Origin: Trochalopteron elliotii
Lineage: Eukaryota > Chordata > Aves > Passeriformes > Leiothrichidae
Reading direction: 5' to 3'
Length of the DNA: 64,000 nt
Assembly (NCBI GenBank): GCA_024734555.1
Contig: JANPWX010000038.1
Location: forward strand, 1,392,450-1,456,449
Notes under the pieces: generated by a model
The model's database searches: none
Told to the model about the DNA's origin: nothing
The model's input: the letters and a program-made list of their open reading frames with translations, nothing else
Translations under genes and position numbers: made by a program
Shown here: in pieces, positions 35,155 through 47,100 of the stretch
Layout: every line of letters starts with the position of its first letter
Position numbering within the stretch: position 1 is the stretch's first letter

Positions 35155-35830
35155 TGCTGAAATAGGAAATACAAGGTTTGTACAGAAGGCTGTCTCCAGA
35201 AAGCAGGGACAACACGGCTACTGCCTAAGGAAAGGCCAGTCAGGATCTAAGGGGCACCCCAAGGCCTGTAGAGCACATGGCTCACCTGCTTAGGCTCCCA
35301 GCATGGAAAGCAAGACCTGGAAACAGCAGCCAGACTGAACCACAAGCCTAGACTGTAAGAAAACACAGCAGCAATGAAGCCAGTGTGAGACCAGCTTGGA
35401 AAACAAACCACAGGTCAGGGTCTGGCCCTGCCATCCCCTGCAGGGCCACAGGGCCAGGCCCAAGTCCAGGCCAGGGCCAAGGTGCTCCATTGACTGAGCA
35501 GGGACTGCAGCTGAGCCAGACACATCAATCCTCTGACACAGCTCAGGCAAGAAATGGAGACTTCTTGGCAGAGGTCAAATGGAGCTCGAGGGCCTATAGC
35601 TGTACGAGAAACCCCATCTCCCTCACCTCCCCTTGTTCAGAACTGTGCCATTCCTGGAGTTTGTTACTGGGGAAGAGTGGGTCAGTGGAGTGGCAGTGCC
35701 CTGAGGGCATCCCCTGCCCCCACCATCCTTGCCTGGCCCCACTCCAGCTCCATCTGGGGCTGGGAGCCTGATCCAATGGCCAGGGCTGTGCCCAATGCCC
35801 CATTTTATTCTGAGTGCTGGATGTAGGACT
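35155..35830. other. Isolated GC-rich block, origin unknown
   Basis: From about 35200 to 35820 the base composition shifts sharply to GC-rich, with many CCAGG/GGCCAGG words and few CpG, while both flanks are AT-rich. ORFs of 80-128 codons occur in at least four frames on both strands (35290-35550, 35385-35771, 35554-35826, 35623-35982). This is expected where stop codons are rare, and none shows a known domain. It could be an unrecognised LTR or other transposon, a retrocopy, or a GC-biased conversion patch. I see no poly-A tail, target-site duplication or terminal repeat to decide. Confidence 0.5.
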
Positions 35831-38800
35831 AAACAATGGCAGAAATAGAGAAACTTAGAAATTGCAGTTTTAATTTCCTCAAACCTGATAGGTTTGCAGG
35901 TGTTATTTTTTAAAAATATCGGATTATATGCTGCAGAACTTGTTACCCAGCCCACTTTTGAGGGAGAAGACCTCAACTGCATTAGGCTGGAGATCCTTGC
36001 ATGTGGTCACACTTCCCTTGTAACATGTTACTGCTACGCAAGATTGAAGGTGAGATTCAGAGACTGTAAAATGGAGTGTACTTGTATGAACGTCCTGATG
36101 AAGAGGATGCCAAACTGAGAGAATCTCCCACTGCACCACTGCCTTCTCCTACCAGTGTGTTTTCTGTTGACTCTTTCACTCAAATTGCATGACTCCTTTA
36201 TGGCCTCTTGCGTAGCTATGCTTTTGCGATTGGGTGACAAGCTCCCCACATAGACCAAAGATTGGTTGCCTTGTCAAAAACCACAGGGAGGCTTTAAGTG
36301 TCTAAAGTTGGGTTTTATTTGAACAAAAACTAAGATAAAACTGAAAATGCAGAAACTGCATTTCTGCAGGGCAAGACAATAAAATAAAAAAGGGGTTTTA
36401 TGTAAGCTGCTTTCAATGTATCTTTTCTCTCAGACTTGTGCTATGTCTGGCAACTTTTGAAAGAAAGAATAAATGCAACTCAGATCTCCAGAAAAAAAAA
36501 TTTTCTCCGTAACCTCTTAGGTATAGCTTGGTTTTTCCTGGCTTCTCAGAAGTTACTTGGTCTCTGCTTATGATACAGATGCCTGTCCTGTTTGTCAAGC
36601 TGGGTTTTGAACCCCATTCTTCACTCACAAAGGCTCCTTAAGCTTTGTATGATAAATTAAACTTGGAGCTACAATCTTGCATATTCTTTTTGTCTCAAGG
36701 AACAGAGCACTGCGCAAAGCAACTAGTAAACTTCCTCACTACCTGGACAACCTTATTTAAAAAGGAAAAATTTATTTTTTTTTAAGTACTGAATAAGGAA
36801 AACCTGTATTATTTGAAGCTGTAGCTTAAATGATCCTGGGCAGAAAAAAATAAAAATCTGGTAAGTTTTTTGGGAATTGCACTGTCCAGGTTTTGTCTGA
36901 CAAAGAATACACAATCTTTTTCTTTTTAATTAAGTTATAAACCATCACCACCGAATTTATTTGTTCGGTTGGGTAGATGGACTAAATAAAATCTGTTTAT
37001 GTTTGTCTGTAACTAATAGATAATGTCCTTCCTTGCTTATATTAGCAAAGAGAAATTCTTCATTTAGAGTTGGTTTTCTTTGCTGCCCTGGAGTTTTTAA
37101 CTCATTTAGGGTAAACCCTTTTCCTTATTTTTTTTTGTGTAATTCCATGCTTATATCATAACTAGCCAGTTGACTAAGATAAACACAAATGCTTAGATGA
37201 TAAGGGATGGTGACATTCTGGTTATCCATGTTAAGTATGGACCAGAACATAAACAAGGCTCTTACCACTGATGGCTGTTACTTATGTAGTCTCCAGTTTC
37301 CATGCATAGTCTCCAGCAGCAGAGATTGACCCATACATACTAGAGTTACTTCCTCTGGGGTGAGTATGGCATTTATTCATAGTCATGTTCTAGAACAAAA
37401 CCCAACTTTCTGATCAGTTTTGACATAGAAGCCTGGCTACAATTGTGGGTCAAAATTTCAAATATCCTTAGTACATTCTTTGTAGGTGATTGCTTTGCGT
37501 TGTTGGTTTGAAAACTCGGGATTTATGAAAACTACTACTTATTTCTCCCTGCTCTGAATTGTTGTGTCTTTTATGTCTGTCCCTGTGCATTCCCCACCCC
37601 TGCAAGGATGAAGCACATCTTTCAGTCTATTAAAGGTGTCATGCAGAACAAAAGAAAGAATTAGAAAGGAAAGAGGGATCTTTGATGCCTTTGATGTAAA
37701 TAATGTTGCCTTTGACATCAATTTTGTGAGTCATTGTTTCAGTCAATATCCTGACTCACCTTTCACAAGTAAATCCTCCTCTACTGTTATTAACAGTGGT
37801 TTCCTTTCTCACTGCAAAGCATTTTGGCACCAAATTGTTCTGGATTACAACAGCAAAACATTAACAAAAGAATTATAGCCGGATATTTTTTTCTCCACCT
37901 GATCACACATACTAGATGCCTGGTGAGTGTATGAGTTAATGCTCCCTGCAATATTGTTTTTGTGCTCCTTTGTTTCACTGCAATGCTGAGCCACTAACAC
38001 TCTGGGAAATGCTATTGGCTTTGTTTTCTGCCATTTAATTTCCTGTAGTTGAGGCTATCAGAAGATCTTGCAAGCAGAATGGTGTCCTCTAAACCATAAA
38101 TTGGGAAGATACACTGAGATCTCATGATGCATTCTTTTTTTTCTCCCAAATCCATCATGTGTTTTGTATTGAAATGTTGATATCAATTTTATTAGATGAA
38201 GTAGAGAAAAACAAGTATTTGGAATACAGTGGTACATTCTGCAGTAGCCAAATACAAATCTACTAGCCTTTTAAGAAGGTGACTCAGTATTTGTCATGCA
38301 TTTAGATTGCCATGTTAAGGAATTTCTGAAATTTTCTAAAAGGCAAAAAATATGCAAAACCGAAATACTTTAAAAAAAATATTTGTATATATTTACAACT
38401 TCTCTTGTACTCTTCTTTGAATTAAATGCTGCTGAGACACCTTCAGAAAATGGCCTGCATGAGTGACTGCACGCTGTCCCTGGGTGACACTTACAGGCAA
38501 CTGCAATGTAAAAGTAAGCTGTCTATGTCACGTAACAGATAGCTGTTGTTCAAAAAGTCTGTAGAGTCTGACCAAACTTAAAGTTTGATAAAAACCCCAT
38601 AAAGTTTGGCCATTCTTTCAGCTTACTTCAAATTTATTGATGTTTCTTTGTGTGGTAGTCAACATGGAAGAATACCCTACTTCAAATTAAGTTTGAAACT
38701 TACATTATAAAAGAACCCCAAATTTCAATAATATTTCAGATTTTTTACAATATACCCAGTGCATTTTGAATTGAAAGCTGATCTTAATTTGACTGTAATA

Positions 38801-39029
38801 ACTTTTGTCCAAAACTGCTCAATTTTTTTGTAACAAAAGGAGTGGAAAACACATTTTTGAAGCATGAATGTTCAAAGCTGGAAGCAAATTTTTTATTACA
38901 TGCACACTATAAAAGTGTACAAGTAGGGCTCTGGTGGCTAGTTTTGCAAATCACCTTCCTCTTAAATTGGTCATAATCTTGAAACTTGCATCTCAATCTA
39001 AAACTAAGGTGAAAGTCAGATGTATACTT

Positions 39030-39235
39030 TGATCTCTATTGGACTAATTAACATGCAAGTCAGATGATAGTTTCATTACTCCCATATGAATAAGCTGGAT
39101 GACTGAGTAATGCAGCATGAATTTCAAACTGTGTATTACAAATGCATTTGAATAATTTGCAAATGATTGTGTGCCAGTCAATTTAATTTCTAATTTTTTG
39201 GAAAAGTTGATATTATTGTGTCATATCTTTCAGAG
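39030..39235. promoter_or_regulatory. Candidate conserved non-coding element
   Basis: Dense homeodomain/POU-like words in unique sequence: GGACTAATTAACATGCAAGT, CCCATATGAATAAGC, GATGACTGAGTAATGCAGCA (AP-1/MARE-like), AAATGCATTTGAATAATTTG and the POU-like AATTTGCAAATGATT. No ORF and no repeat. This is the most enhancer-like stretch I see in the window, but the call rests on texture only. Confidence 0.3.
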
Positions 39236-42200
39236 CCACCCATAAAGATGGGGAAGCTGAGACTTAAGAATGCAGTATCAAAGAAGATACCATACTGTGG
39301 GGCTCAACTTTTGTGCTCCTGAAGAATTTCTATTACTAACTTTAAAAGTCACAGATAATAGCAAGCAGGGAGGCTCTTCTGAGAAAATAGTTCTATAAAT
39401 TTAATCATATGACTTATTTTAGAAAATTTATCAAATGAGAGTGTGACAGCAAGTTACAGAGCTGAGCTGGCATTCACCCCACAGGCATGAAAAGTTTGGA
39501 TACGTAACATTTTAATTTGAGACATTATTTTTTTCTACTTCATCTCATCATGATTTCAGAATCAAAAAGCAGGAAGGGTCAGTAAGCAACAATGCACAAT
39601 GCATGAAGACACCTGATGTTAAAGTTTAGTATTTGTAACCCATCGGAAAGGATGGGGAACCTGTATAAATAACCTCATTCTTAATTTTATTTAATAAAAA
39701 TTTATTTATTTTATATAATAAAATAAAGCTTTTCTTCAAACAAAAGTTTCCCTTCTTTTGCTGTTGGCAGTCTGGGGTTTGAGAGGCATAGGTTGTAGAA
39801 TGCTCCAAGTGCCCCTGTGTTGCTACCTCCTTTTTTTTTTGTTGCTATTCTGCAAACACGCTGCCTCTCTGCTGGCTGTCATCCAAGTCCTGGATCTGCT
39901 AGCATGACTTTGTCTTGCCTCTGACTGAAAGAAGTATGTAGCACAGGTAAAGCGGGTAGAGAAGGGCACCTAAATTGATGTGAGAGCTTGGAAGAGCTGT
40001 GCTATAAGGAAAAGAAAAGAGCACTTAGTTTAGAGTGGAGAGTTCTGAGGAGAGGTCATGTAGCTGAAGCTCAAAACCCACAAGGGCAGTGATGAACGCT
40101 GAACTGCTGTTGATAAACTCCCACAGTACTGCAGCCAGGAGTCACTTGAGGAAACTAGCAGAGTAGTTCAGGATGGATAAGGGAAACTGTTGTTCCTATG
40201 TAGCAGTGAGCTTTGTGAATGCCATGTGACAGGAGGATCAGCAGGCAGGTTGTATCAGCAGACTGCAGAGAAAAACGGGGATAGATAATCACATAGAGTA
40301 GGTTCCTAAACTGATAGAAGTAAGCAGTGCCTTTTAACAAGCCTCACTTAAAAATCAAACCCACATCGTGGATACTAGGAAAGTGTGGAGGGGACAGAAA
40401 ACAGAGTGTGGGCAAGCTTATGTGATTTTAGTATACAGCAGCTGCTCTGGCCATTACTGGAGAGCAAGTACAGGGAAGGATGGACCATAGGACTAATCCA
40501 GTAGGACATTTCTAATGTTCTCTATCTTAAGTCTTGAGATGATTCCAATAAACAGATGTGTTTTATTGAATACTTGTCCTTTATAGAAAACTTGATTTTT
40601 ACTCTTTCTCCAAATCATTCTTTTTAATGCACACAAGAGACTGATCAGTGCAAGATGAATGCTGGCTTAACATTCTCAAAAAAGATTAAATTGTCTGGAA
40701 ATGATTTCATGATTGAAATATTCATGGTAGAGCCATAGAGAGAAAGTGCACTTCTGTGTCTCTGAATCTCTTCAGAACCTTTTGATTTTTTCGCTTTCTT
40801 TTTGTCCTTAGGTGTCTCTTGTGAGGTACATATCTCATATTACATTTTTTTGCTTTCCAGGGTATCTGAAGTCATCCAGATAACTTATATAATTTAAACA
40901 CTGGCACATCTGAATCCTCACTTTCTGTGCTATTTGGGACTTTTCTGAAAGTAAAATTATGGGTTTGTCAGATATGTCAGAGAAGGAAAGACTAGGTATT
41001 CTTTCTACTGTGGATTCAAGTAGAGCAATTTCGACATCCATTTCATTAGATAGCCATAATTGTCACATGGCCACTCAAAAATGGTGCCTTCTCTTGCCTC
41101 TTGTGTCTAATTTCAGATATCTCAAGAATATTTCTGTACACAGAATATTAGAAAGTGATTAACAGCTCAATGTGCTTTCATCACAAGGCTATTATTTTAA
41201 ATGTTTTACTTGCACAAAGCACAGACAGCTGTGTGCTATTCTTCTGTGAAGCATAAGTGCAGTGTCTGGTCATTATACCGTCCTAATGTGTTAAATTATA
41301 CCAATATCATAAAGTGATAGCAATTAAAAAAAAATTTAAACTGCTCTATTAAAAAAATAAAACTCTTGACAACTCCCCAAACCTCTCAAAGGAAGCAACA
41401 GATGTTGAACTGAAACTGTGAGCCTTTATAATTTAGTCAAACATTCATTTCCCAAAACCTATTTAAAATTTCAGCTTTTGATCAAAGGAAGGAGAGGGAA
41501 GGGAGGCACACCACTTCCTATCCTACATCTTACTTTTCTTTTTCTTCCTAATATTTCTAAGGCTGGAATTTTAGGAAGTTATAGTGCAATGCAGTCTGGA
41601 ATGACCATGAATCTACATGGCCAGTAATGCTTTCCCTGTTTTATAAGTTCATCCACACTGTCTAAATTAGGAAGAGGTGGATTCTGCTTTGACATGATTC
41701 AGCTGACTACCCCCAGGAGGGTAATTCAAGTTTGCATGGGAAAGGATGGCCTGCAGTCAAGTCTCAAGCTGTCTTTTGTGTGCTCGGCAGTTGTGATCCT
41801 GTTGTCCTGCCCTCTCTGCCATGCCCCTGAGCTTTTTGCCTCAGCTTCTGTGCCATCCTGCCGAGAGTCCTTCTACAAGTGCTCTTGTCCTCTTGAAAAA
41901 TAAACTGATGAGATAATGTGACAGGAGTGCCTCAATATGCTCAGATAGTTACTCAAAACTTGCAATTTTTTGAGTCAACTGCACATTCTGTGTATTTTCA
42001 GCTGGAACATTGCTGTATTTTCCTTTATAACGTGGAAAAGGACGTCAAGAAAGACTACAGGAGGGCCTCATGTTTGTACATGTGAAGGTGTTGTAATTTA
42101 CAGGAACATTAATATAATTAACTTTGAAAATGAACATTATTGTGTAGTTTTGTGCCAAATGACAATGAAACAAGTGTTTCAGGCATGTGACTGGTCAAAG

Positions 42201-44175
42201 CCATTGCACCTACACGAGTGAAAAATTCAGTTTCTCTCACAAGGAATTTTCTGAAGATACAATCAATACCACTGGGGATGTTCCAATCTATTTTTAGTTC
42301 ATCTAGAAACCAGTTATTAATTTTTGATGTAACCAGACAAGAAAACCAACCTGTCATGTAAACAACAGCTTGGATCAACAGCCAAGTGCTGTCAGTTTAT
42401 CAAGTAAAAAAGGAAAAGAAACCCACCCCAAACAGTAGCACAAGTAAAGGTGTGTGTGTAAAAGACAATTCATATTACTGTTCGTGGTGCTGATAAGTAA
42501 AAGGTGATTTTTAAAACACATTTTTCCCCAGTGAGTGAAGTTTATTCCTTAAAAATATTTGATAGCTCCTTTTTTACTACATTACTAAGTTTAGGATGTA
42601 AAATTTATAGATACCTATGTCAGGTGCAAAATATTTTACTACTCATCTAATATAAAAAGAGGGAAATTGTTCTTTTGAAGAAATTTACAGTTAGGCTTTT
42701 TAATACTAAAGTTTTTCCAGAAAAGTTGGCCATTCTAAACAGGTACTAGAAATGACAGCATGTAATGATTAGCAATGTTGCTATTATGCAAGGCAACTGA
42801 ATTGCATGGTTTCTGTATCAAGCACCTTTGCTATTTTGGTTGGATTCAGGGAAATTGGAGTGAAAGAAAAGCAGTAACTAACTGCTCCCAGAAGTACTGA
42901 AGAGCTGTAGTATAAAACAAATAAAGAAGATTCTGGCAAATTCTTTGCAAGTGAGTCAGCTCTTCAGGGTACTATACGAGAAACCTTGCAAGAGAAAAAA
43001 GATGGGCTCGTATCCACAGCATAAGTGAATAGTGACATAGAAATGAAGAATATGTGTGCTGGATTATTTATTTCAAAATAATTCTTCAAGTCTTCTACAA
43101 TAAGGAATAAAATTGTACCATGAATCAGAAATAATTTTGAAACTCCATGTTTTCATTATTAAATATTGATTAATGCTAAAAGAGCAAAGAGAAAATGATT
43201 TGTGAAAATTAGTTTCCTGAATCAATATTTTCTATGAAATGCTTGCTTTTTAAAAAATTACTTTAAAGAACCACTTGGAAAATCATTAAATGCAATAATT
43301 TTTCCCTTCTTGTCCTATTTTGGAACAGGTTATTGAAGAAAGTAAAGCAAAGATTATATTCAGTAAGCAGAAGCTAAGTATGACCTAGAACACTTGCAGA
43401 TTTCAAGGTGACAAAAGTCAAGGCATCATCTCTTCTGTGATGTGGTATCTGTTCCCACTGAGTTGACTGACACAGGTCAGTACTTCTACTCCTTTACTCA
43501 TTAATGTGGTTTCTAATGGAGTCCCCCAGAAAGGATCAACAACAGTGCCATTGCTTCAGTACTTATTTAAAAGAATTGACTTAGCTGTAATCAAATGCAG
43601 GCTGCACACTGCTGACAGAAAAAATTTGTTTATTTTCCAGCATTTTATGTAGGCAGGGTACATGGTTTTAATTGCTGCAAGAATATTAGAACTCTGTTTT
43701 ATGGATGCTTGGAACGCTGAATTCCCCCTGACTACATATTTCAACAATTATTTAAAGGTAGCCTTTAGTACCAACATTTAGCTGTATTTCTCTTGTAATT
43801 ATAATATGTTTGCAGGCTTCAGCTCTCTGGATTGATACACTCTACCACAGCACTATTTCAGAGTAGCTATTATCTCTTGGTGTGCTTTAAATACTCAGAT
43901 CTTAGGTTAGCTGAGGATTATCCCCTTTGAGAATCTTCCAAGGAGATTTTTTTGCTATTGGAAAGAGTTGCTGTTATTTCCCTTCCATAGGAGGATCAAC
44001 TTGTTGGCTTCTTCCCCAGTCCCCTTGAGGATCTGTCTGGATTATCTTTTTAAGTGTCAAAACTGACCCAGTAGCCTAGAAAGACACTTCCTACCCTTAT
44101 AATCTTTTGCAATCAGTGCCTTACATAGGGAAGGGAGCTTTGGGTGCTAGAGTTATTGCTTGGGATTGTCATAAC

Positions 44176-44195
44176 TTTTTTTTTTTTTTTTTTTT
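44176..44195 (+). repeat. Poly-T run (20 T)
   Basis: An uninterrupted run of twenty T. No retrotransposon body is visible on either side, so it is treated as a simple mononucleotide repeat. Confidence 0.9.
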
Positions 44196-47100
44196 GGTTA
44201 GCAAATATTTCCAAGAATAGATATTTTGGCATCTCTTCAAGGACAAAAAAATTATTTTATTGCCTTATAACAGCAGTGAAACGCATTCTTTGAAATGAAA
44301 GTAGCATAGTTGTTTATAAACATCAAGTGTACACCCCATATGATGTATCTCCATCACAGAGAGTAAATAAGATGCAAGAGCACAAAAATCTAATCCCACA
44401 CTGGGAAGAACAATTGTAATATGCAGTGCCCTACAAAATTATGTGCAGTCACTCTCCCTTTGGTGCTGTTGTTTGGGAAGGAGCACTAAAATTTCCTCAA
44501 CATTTTGTTGGCTTGATTTGTAAGAGTTTCTCAGCATACCTGCCTACCACAGGAGTTTGATTTATTAAGGAATATTGCTCTTCAAGGGGTTATTTGGTTT
44601 CTGGGTTCATTATCTTGTGATCTATGTAAGAAGACAGAATTTCACTGCAAACCTTAGATGGACAGAGGAGCTTTGTTTCATCAAATCGTATTTCAATCTT
44701 ACTTTTAAGTTATGAAAAAAACTTGATTTACACATTTATCACCAAAGTTATTCAAGGCATATGAAAACCATGAATTGGACAGTTTTTCCAAAGACCATAT
44801 GGTTCTGGCAGAAAAATTATTCTTTTGCAGTCATCTTGTCAGGCTGATATACCTTTCAAGCCAATGAGGAATACTACGGAAATCACACAGACATCAGTAT
44901 CTTTGTCCATAGCTATAGAGGTGATGGCTTTTACCTGCTTGTGAGCAATTTAATATTTTAACTGATCTCGTAGGGCAAAATTCTCCAGCAGGATTATGAT
45001 TCTGGGCAGAAAAAATACCTCTTGGCTGGTAATGTGCTTCTGTCTGAATTTTCCTTGAAGGTGATGGTTCTTACCTGGAGCAAGTGGAATAAAGTTTAAC
45101 TGCAATAATCACCTGCAAACAGATTGCTAATACGTCTTTCTGTGAGAGAATTTACTCTGGTACTTTTGGAAGGACAAGTTGCATTTTAATCCATTTACCT
45201 GCATACTGAAGATCTTTGCATACTTGCAGAGGGGCTGTCACACCTGGTGTCTCCTGGCAATTCTCAGCTATTCATAAATGTGATTAAGAAATCCTGTTTT
45301 TGTCCAGGAAACGTGGAGAGACACCCACAGAGGAATTTCTTCTAAGACAGAAAGGTTCTTTTTGATTAAGCCCAACTATAAATGTTCGTACCAGCCTCTA
45401 GTACACACAGTTTGATGGGAGTGGCACATGGAGTATGATGACAGTGCCTGATTGGCAGTGCACACAGGATAACTACTAGTAATTTATTGTTCCTATCAGA
45501 AGTATGAATGTGAGCAATGTAATTTAGAAAGCTACAATCAGTAGTGAGCAAAGAGAACAACCATCCAGACCTAAAACTTCATTAAAGTCGTCTGGAAACA
45601 CAAGTGGTACTTTCAAACCATATTCAGACCACATTTTGAGCTGCTGCAGCTGTCAGACTGCCCATTCTTGTTTGCCATATAGAATTGGTACCAAACTTAG
45701 GGCAGGTACCTACTTAGGGTGGAGTCTGAAGCATGCAGCCTAGAATGCCACAAGTTGGCATCAGGACGAGCATCTTTTTTCTTTCATGAAACTATTGATT
45801 TATTCATTCCTACTAGTGACAATCACATTGTAAACAATTAAAAGTGCTGCATGATGTTCAGACATTTAGCTGTGTGGGATGGGCAATGTTCCTTCCTCTT
45901 CTAGTAATGATCAGAGGAGAATGATTATGAAATGGATGGAGAATTTTAGAAAACTATAAGTGCTGGGTCATATAAATTGTAAGAGGACACTCAAAATGAT
46001 TGGCTTGCTTGACAGAAAAATGAGGTGGCTGAAAAGAGCTGCTGGTCCTAACAGTGTCAAAGAAAGAGGAAGCAGGCTGCAGATACCTTCATTGTCAGGG
46101 TTGTTGCTGAGCCTCAGTACTGTGGAATGCATAAAGGTGCCTGTAAGCAGAGTGGTGAGCATGCCCAGCAGGGCCATAAAATCAGCAAAGACAACTGAAG
46201 CATGGCATCATGCAGTGCTCTCTGAGGCAAAACTAAGAAAAGGTGCCACATGCAGGATTTATTGGCTTCTCCTTGGGATATGTAAGTGTCTGTTTTAAGG
46301 ATGTGCCAGCACAAAGCATTCAGAAAGGACATAGACTCATGGGAAGTTCTTAAAAAACTCATCTCTGCTGTCCAGCGTGCAGGTGCATTACCCAAGCAAA
46401 TAAAATTCTGAATGGCATCTAATGGAGAAGACCAACAAATGGCACAGCTTGAATACTGGCATATGAACAGCCTTTCAATATTTGTCCTTTGGATTTTCAG
46501 TACCCAGAAATTGAGGTAGGAATGAACTGGATAGCCCTAAAAAAGTTTCATGCAGATAAATGGGATACCTGCCAGATGCATCCAAGAGAGGTCATTTAGT
46601 GGCCAGGAGTAGATAGAAAATCTCTCTTGCCTGAAGCAGCTCAGTGGATATGGAAGAGGCTAAAAGGCTCCATTTACTTATCTGAATGTTTTTTTGTCTC
46701 TGGACCTTAGAATCCAGTACTGTTCTGCAGGCTAGATAAACATGGCTAGTGAAAGACTGTGTCCACTTCTTGCTTCTCTGAGCAGATAAATGTATCAAAG
46801 TTGAGCATTGTGTGCATAATGTATTGCTTTTTTTATTCATTTTCTCCACAGAAAAGGAAAGAAAATCTTTCAGGTTCTTTGGTACCATGGAGTTGTATAA
46901 CAGTGTAATCTGTTCCTGCCTTTGTCAGGATCACTTTCTTTAATATTCAGGGCACAAGTTTTTTCATCAAGTATATTGGCATATTGATCAATGTCTGAAT
47001 TCAGTGAGCCCACTTTTACTTATTCAATGAATAAAACCAGAAGATAGCTCAGCAAACCAGATTTGTACTGGAATCTGCATGGATTTTTTTGTTTAAATGT

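Noticed and set aside
44176..44195. Poly-A tail of a minus-strand retrocopy
   Set aside because: No gene-like or LINE-like body is visible next to the T-run, and bird CR1 copies do not end in poly-A.
45960..46298. 112-codon plus ORF as an ERV or host fragment
   Set aside because: No family motif is recognised and an antisense ORF overlaps it, so there is no support beyond its length.
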